From positions 13,606,594-13,670,593 of the forward strand of contig NC_061121.1 in the NCBI RefSeq assembly GCF_002878395.1: 64,000 bases of DNA, written 5' to 3'. Position 1 is the first letter of the stretch. Each line of letters opens with the position of its first letter. The notes under the pieces were generated by a model that ran no database searches, had not been told where the DNA came from, and was given only the letters and a program-made list of their open reading frames with translations. Source of the stretch: Capsicum annuum. Its lineage: Eukaryota > Streptophyta > Magnoliopsida > Solanales > Solanaceae. This document shows, piece after piece, positions 59,471 to 64,000 of the stretch. A program made the translations under genes and the position numbers.

Positions 59471-59719
59471 ATAGGTGGAGGTTGCTCATATTTCCTGAAA
59501 GTACTCAACTCAGTTGGATGGTGGTTAAATCCTAGACTGTTGCTCCAGCTTCGTGAGCAACATGCATGTATCCACTGCAATTGCCTTTAATTTCTTTTTT
59601 TTTTTTGGTTAAAAAGACCTAAATTAATAGCGTTAAGGGGGTGGGGTGGGTTTGTGCTCCTATCAGTCACAGGAGCTAAAACCAAATTATTCGGGGCCAC
59701 ATCTCGGACTGATAGATTA

Positions 59720-62700
59720 GTAGTAGAATGTTTAACAGTACGCCTAAAAAGTGTTTCACAACTATTAGCTAAGACAGATTCAACAACATAAGAAGGCATA
59801 GTTGGCATAATTGTAGGACTTTGCAGAAATTGTGCCTTAGCTTCCCCTTTTGCTAGTAGATTAGCTACTGCATTCTGCTATCTATAGATCTGCGTTGAAG
59901 TGGTTGCTCCTAGGTCCCTCAGCAATAACCTACACTCAATGACAATATTATGATATAGTGGGTGGTTTTTAGTTAGTTATGAATGATAGCAGGTGAATCA
60001 AGTTTAATAATAAGTGGACTAATATCATTAGTTTTGGCAATGAGTAACCCATTCCTTAGAGCTAGGAGCTCTCCCATTATAGGGGTGGTGTGAGAGATTT
60101 GCTTGTAGAAGCCTAGCATTCATTCCCCATTGTGGATCCTAAAGACACCTCCCAGCCTACCTGGTCCTGGATTACCCATAATAGATTCATCAGTAGCGGA
60201 GGCAATGACACTATTTATCGGGATAGTCTTGTTATGGATGTTCAAGGTGTTGTCATTTCTTGTTAGCCAAATATTCCATAGACAGTATGGGAACAAGATG
60301 TCCCAAGTTGGCCAAGGATTAAAAGGTTTCCTTCTCAGATCTTTCCATAAGTTATATCAATTACCAGAATTGATATTGTCCCAGTTAGGGGTGGGTTTAC
60401 AAATGCTTTTATTTGCCAATAATGCCTGAAATTGGGTTGTATTTTGGTAGTGGAATAAAATATGACTGGCATCTTCCACACTATAGTAACAGAAGTGGCA
60501 TTGTGAGGGACATTAATGCCAATGTGGTTTAGGTAGCTATTAGTGGGGAACCTTGTATGCATGAGGAGCTAAAGAAAGGTTTTGACCTTGTTAGGAGTTG
60601 GGGATTTCCATACTAGGTTGAAGTTCTTGTCCATGGATGACTGAGGGACAGTGTTTCTAAGGCATGAGTACATGTTGGTAGTGGTGAACACAACATTGGA
60701 GGTATAGTCCTAGATGGGCTTGTTATCCTCAGTGCAGTTTATGGGGATGGGGGTTCTAAGAATGATGTCTTTGATATCAACAAGAATTTTAAAGGAGAAA
60801 TTCGTGAAATCTAATTTCCATTGTTATACAGGTCTTTCACAATGTTGTTGGCTTCCTAAGTGTTAAAAGGGCCATGGATGATGTTCCTAAGGCTTTCTAG
60901 ATAGGGGATCCAAGTGTCCTCAAGGAACTTTACTCTATCACCCCTGGTAACTCTCCATCTAATTCCCTTTGAGCAGTCAGCCCAACCTTTGTGAGTATTT
61001 TGTCAAGTCCTGGAGCTTATGCTCATGCTAGAAGGGATTCTGTTGGGAACATAGTATTTGGATAGCAAGACCTTTCCCCATAAGACATTTAGGTTATTGA
61101 ACGTCCTCTAGGCCAAACTTGCATGGAGTACTCTATTTTTTAGCTCACTCTTATGTAGGCCAGGCCACCTTGAGTTTTCACTGAGATAAGAATATCCCAG
61201 TTTAAGAGATGCAGTTTTTTTTCTTAGCACAGCTTCCCAAACAAAATCTATCTAAATTTTATTAAAGGATTATTGATTTTTTAGGGGATTTTGATATGTT
61301 GTAATACATGGGTAGACATGGCTCTAAGGTTAGATTTGACAAGGACAGTTCTCTCAGTTATTTTGAGGAACTTAGTCTTCCACACAGCTAGCTTAGTGTT
61401 CATGTTATCAATTATGAACTGAAAATCCACACAGCTAGCTTAGTGTTCATGTTGTCAATTATGAACTGAAAATCACTATTCCTTGGTTTGTGGTTGAAGA
61501 TGGGAAAATCAAGGTACTTTCTAAAGATAGCACTAGTTTTTATATTAAAAATTCGGGAGCATACTACAGAGTTGGTAGTATAGCAGTTTTTAGAGTAAAT
61601 CACCTTGGATTTGGTGCGGGTTATAGTTTAGCTAGAGATATGGCTGAAGGTTTTGAGAATCTTGACAATGGTATGGTAATTTCTTACATTGGCTCTAGCA
61701 AGCAATGTGAGATCACCAGCAAAGAAGAGATGTGAGAGCTTAGGACCACTACAACTTGTAAAAGGCTTTCTTTAGATCAATCTTAAGGATTATGTTGGAT
61801 TGTTTTCCTTTCATTCTCCCAAAATGGGTTAGGTACTCCTAAATAATGATGGCATGTTCATAAGATCTCTTATTGGCTAGGAAACTAGTTGGTCTTAGAC
61901 TTATAACGATTTGAAGGTAGGGCTTTATCCTATTAATAATGATCTTTGTCATAATCGTGTAGCTAGTGTTACAAAGCCCTATAGGTCTGGAGTTCTTTAG
62001 GGTGGAGGCATTCTTGCATTTAGTAGTGAGATAAAGTATGTGCCATTGTTGTTAGTAGGCATAGTATTGCTAGAGAATACTTCTTTGCAATTGGAAATAG
62101 TCTTAGGGCTAATTTTAGTTCAATACTTTTGAAAGAAGAGAGGGTGAAGGTCATCAGGTCTAGGTGCTTTCATGGGCTTAAAAGACTGGAGGGCAAAGAT
62201 AATTTTAGTAACCCTTTAGGGGGCTGCTAAGTCTGTGATGAGATCCTCCATGAGAATATTGACATGGTGGATGGGTACAAAGTAGTTGTTAGGACAAAGG
62301 CTTTGCTCAATGTATAAAAATAGGAAAAGTGATGGAGAACACAATAGTTGATATTTTTCTCTCCTATGTAGGTATTACCTACATCATCATAGAGCTCATT
62401 GATTATATTCTTTTTTCTTCTATTAATGGTGGAAGCATGGAAGAAGAATATGTTGGCATCTCTTTTTGTGAGCCAAGTAATTCTGGAATGGATTTCATTT
62501 TCCAGAAATCCTCTTAACATTTTAGGGGGCCTCATAGTCATAAAAGAAGTCATTTTCCAGGTTCTGAAGAAAAGGCTAGTATGGTAATTTCCAAATTTTT
62601 GAATACCATCTAGCTTAACTGTAACTATTTTCATCTTGTGAAAAATATTTCCAAACACATCATGGTTCCAATCAGAGGATTGAATTTGGAAATTTTGAAT

Positions 62701-63520
62701 AGCTTGCTAGAGATTGTCATAATGTGTGAAGCAGTTATTCACAAGAATTTTGAAGAAAGGGTGATTGTACCACATACATTCAAACCTAAATGAGTTATTA
62801 TTATTGCTTTGGATTTTTTTGGAGAGAGAAATAAGAAGGGGGCAGTGGTTAGGCTTCATTCTGGGTAGGTGTGTTACCAGGGACTCTAGAAAGTGGTTTA
62901 TCCATGAGTTATTAGCAGCGCACCTATCTATCCTTTCAAGTATAAGACTGTTCTATTTTGATGCCTCTTATTGGTCCAGGTATACTTACACTCTCTTAAG
63001 CCTAGGTCCATCATATTGCAAAAATTTAAGCAATCCCAGAGTTTGCTAACTCTACTATTATTGATGGGAGCCCTCCTAGTTTTTCATTGGCTCTCAAAAT
63101 TTCGTTGAAGTCCCACCAATCAATCAATCTCCATTATAGATAGATGAGATGTGACATAGCTTATCCTTAAGGGTGACACACATATTAAAGTTTGGGCAGC
63201 ATAAATAGCAACAAACAACCAAGTATTAGGGTTAGAGTTTACCTTTAAAATGGTATGTATTACTTGGGCAAAAATTGAAAAAATTTGAAGCTTAACAACA
63301 TCCTCCTTTAATGATCAGAATTCCCCCTTTTCTACCAGTCGTGCTGGATTCTAAGTGGGAATCAAAATAAAGAGTCTCAGTGAGGTGCTTATGGTCGACT
63401 ATTTTGGTTTTTAGCAGCATCACCATAGTAGTATTATGACTTTTTACCAAAGCTTCACACTTTCGCCTAAAACTTATATTTTTAGCCTCTCTAGTATTCC
63501 AGATGATGAAATCCATATAG
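59720..63520 (-). pseudogene. LINE ORF2 remnant (endonuclease, RT, zinc finger, RNase H)
   Basis: The endonuclease start is near 63510. In the RT, the catalytic block at 61723-61712 reads FAGD, where FADD is expected, so the first active-site Asp is Gly. The zf-RVT-like segment near 60500-60430 has CHFCYYSVEDASHILFHYQN. The RNase H domain near 60185-59900 starts ESIMGNPGPGRLGGVFRI and continues MGELLALRNGLLIAKTNDIS and LIIKLDSPAIIHN. The Asp at the head of RNase H (usually 'DGS') is not recognisable. Numerous stops and frameshifts are present. Confidence 0.82.
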
Positions 63521-63569
63521 TTAATTGGGTTAGGGGGTTGACTGTGCATTAACCTATCCCCTTATCCTT

Positions 63570-64000
63570 CTAGGAAGGCTTTTCCTATTCCAAATACGGA
63601 CCCAAGGAGACTATTGCATTAGATTGATCTATCATTTCCTCAGTGTCAACTTAAAAGTCTCCATCTCCTTCGAATGAAGTACTATGGTAGTTATGTTGTA
63701 GGGATCTTCGTAATCTCTATGAAGGCATTTTTGTAGTATGAAGAAGCCTATGTTTGGGTCCCCAAAAGATGCTAGAAACTACTCCAACTCCATATTTGTC
63801 TGTTAGAGTTCCTTTAGAACTGGCTGATTTGCTTTTCCTAGGCCTTTCGCCTCGCTGATTGACTCTATGGCTTGCATTAGTGTTTGATTGTTCTGGGATA
63901 GGGTATTCAAAGGTATACATGGTACAAATTTAAAGTTTTCATTTCGGATAGGTAGGGAGAGTTCAGGGCAAAAGGGGAGACTCTTGAACATATTACTCAT
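63570..64000 (-). pseudogene. LINE ORF1 C-terminal remnant
   Basis: Minus-strand frames of 63-67 codons (63803-64000 and 63717-63920) overlap in two registers. One is Pro/Leu-rich (FKFVPCIPLNTLSQNNQTLM), the other basic and Ser-rich (RGERPRKSKSASSKGTL). The position just upstream of the endonuclease fits the C-terminal linker of LINE ORF1. No conserved domain is visible, and the rest lies outside the window. Confidence 0.45.

Larger units (their letters stand above)
59595..64000 (-). mobile_element. Second L1-type LINE, degenerate, 5' end outside the window
   Basis: The 3' end is an A-run on the minus strand (T-run 59595-59606 on the plus). Order on the minus strand: ORF1 tail (64000 to about 63570), endonuclease N-terminus MDFIIWNTREAKNISFRRK near 63510, RT linker block 'RDANIFFFHASTINRRKKN' near 62440, RT, zinc-finger-like 'C..C' region, RNase H. 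The chance of a complete 5' end beyond 64000 cannot be judged. It is a different family copy from 23773-29583, which has no visible RNase H. Confidence 0.85.

Overview
This is plant nuclear DNA. It is AT-rich, has one spliced gene, and is otherwise built from nested plant-type transposable elements (Ty1/copia, Ty3/gypsy, L1-type LINE, tRNA-derived SINE, Mutator-like and foldback elements). The Au-like SINEs, the many LTRs that begin TGTAACACCCC and end GGGTCGTGACA, and the protein flavour suggest a dicot, probably Solanaceae. The species is inferred, not proven. No organelle, bacterial, rRNA or CRISPR sequence was seen.

The only convincing host gene is on the minus strand at 15176-18012. It has eight coding exons with good splice sites and consistent phases, encoding a 359-residue G3BP-like protein (NTF2 domain plus RRM). 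Intron 3 is largely a 42-bp minisatellite (about 14 copies). Intron 7 holds an antisense SINE.

The gene lies in a set of paralogous, mostly non-coding segments ('units'): A (8012-14780, just 3' of the gene), B (19003-23772, with further pieces at 29596-29653, 37347-38348 and 47378-47800) and C (49908-53821 plus 58632-59470). The units align along long stretches, share one SINE, and differ by clean insertions with target-site duplications. They therefore serve as empty and filled sites for each other.

Layout: 1-8011 is layered retrotransposons: a gypsy LTR end, a truncated copia (gag, protease, 5' LTR), and a nearly complete but dead copia (3169-7404) inside a plus-strand gypsy LTR. 8012-14780 is unit A with two extra SINEs, a 300-bp-arm inverted repeat and a 910-bp foldback element. 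15176-18012 is the gene. 19003-23772 is unit B, interrupted by a long LINE (23773-29583). 29654-32683 is the 5' half of a gypsy element (LTR, primer site, gag). 32773-37324 is a plus-strand solo gypsy LTR with a second, minus-strand solo LTR nested in it. 38354-47372 is another solo gypsy LTR split by a full-length dead copia element (39415-46184). 47811-49905 is a truncated gypsy LTR. Unit C contains a 4.8-kb Mutator-like element with long terminal inverted repeats (53822-58622). 59595-64000 is a second LINE running off the window.

All transposon coding regions carry stops, frameshifts or lost catalytic residues, so nothing here appears autonomous. The most unusual structures are the splice-site-carrying minisatellite in the G3BP-like gene, the nested foldback element, and the 4.8-kb Mutator-like element, which contains an exon-like segment.
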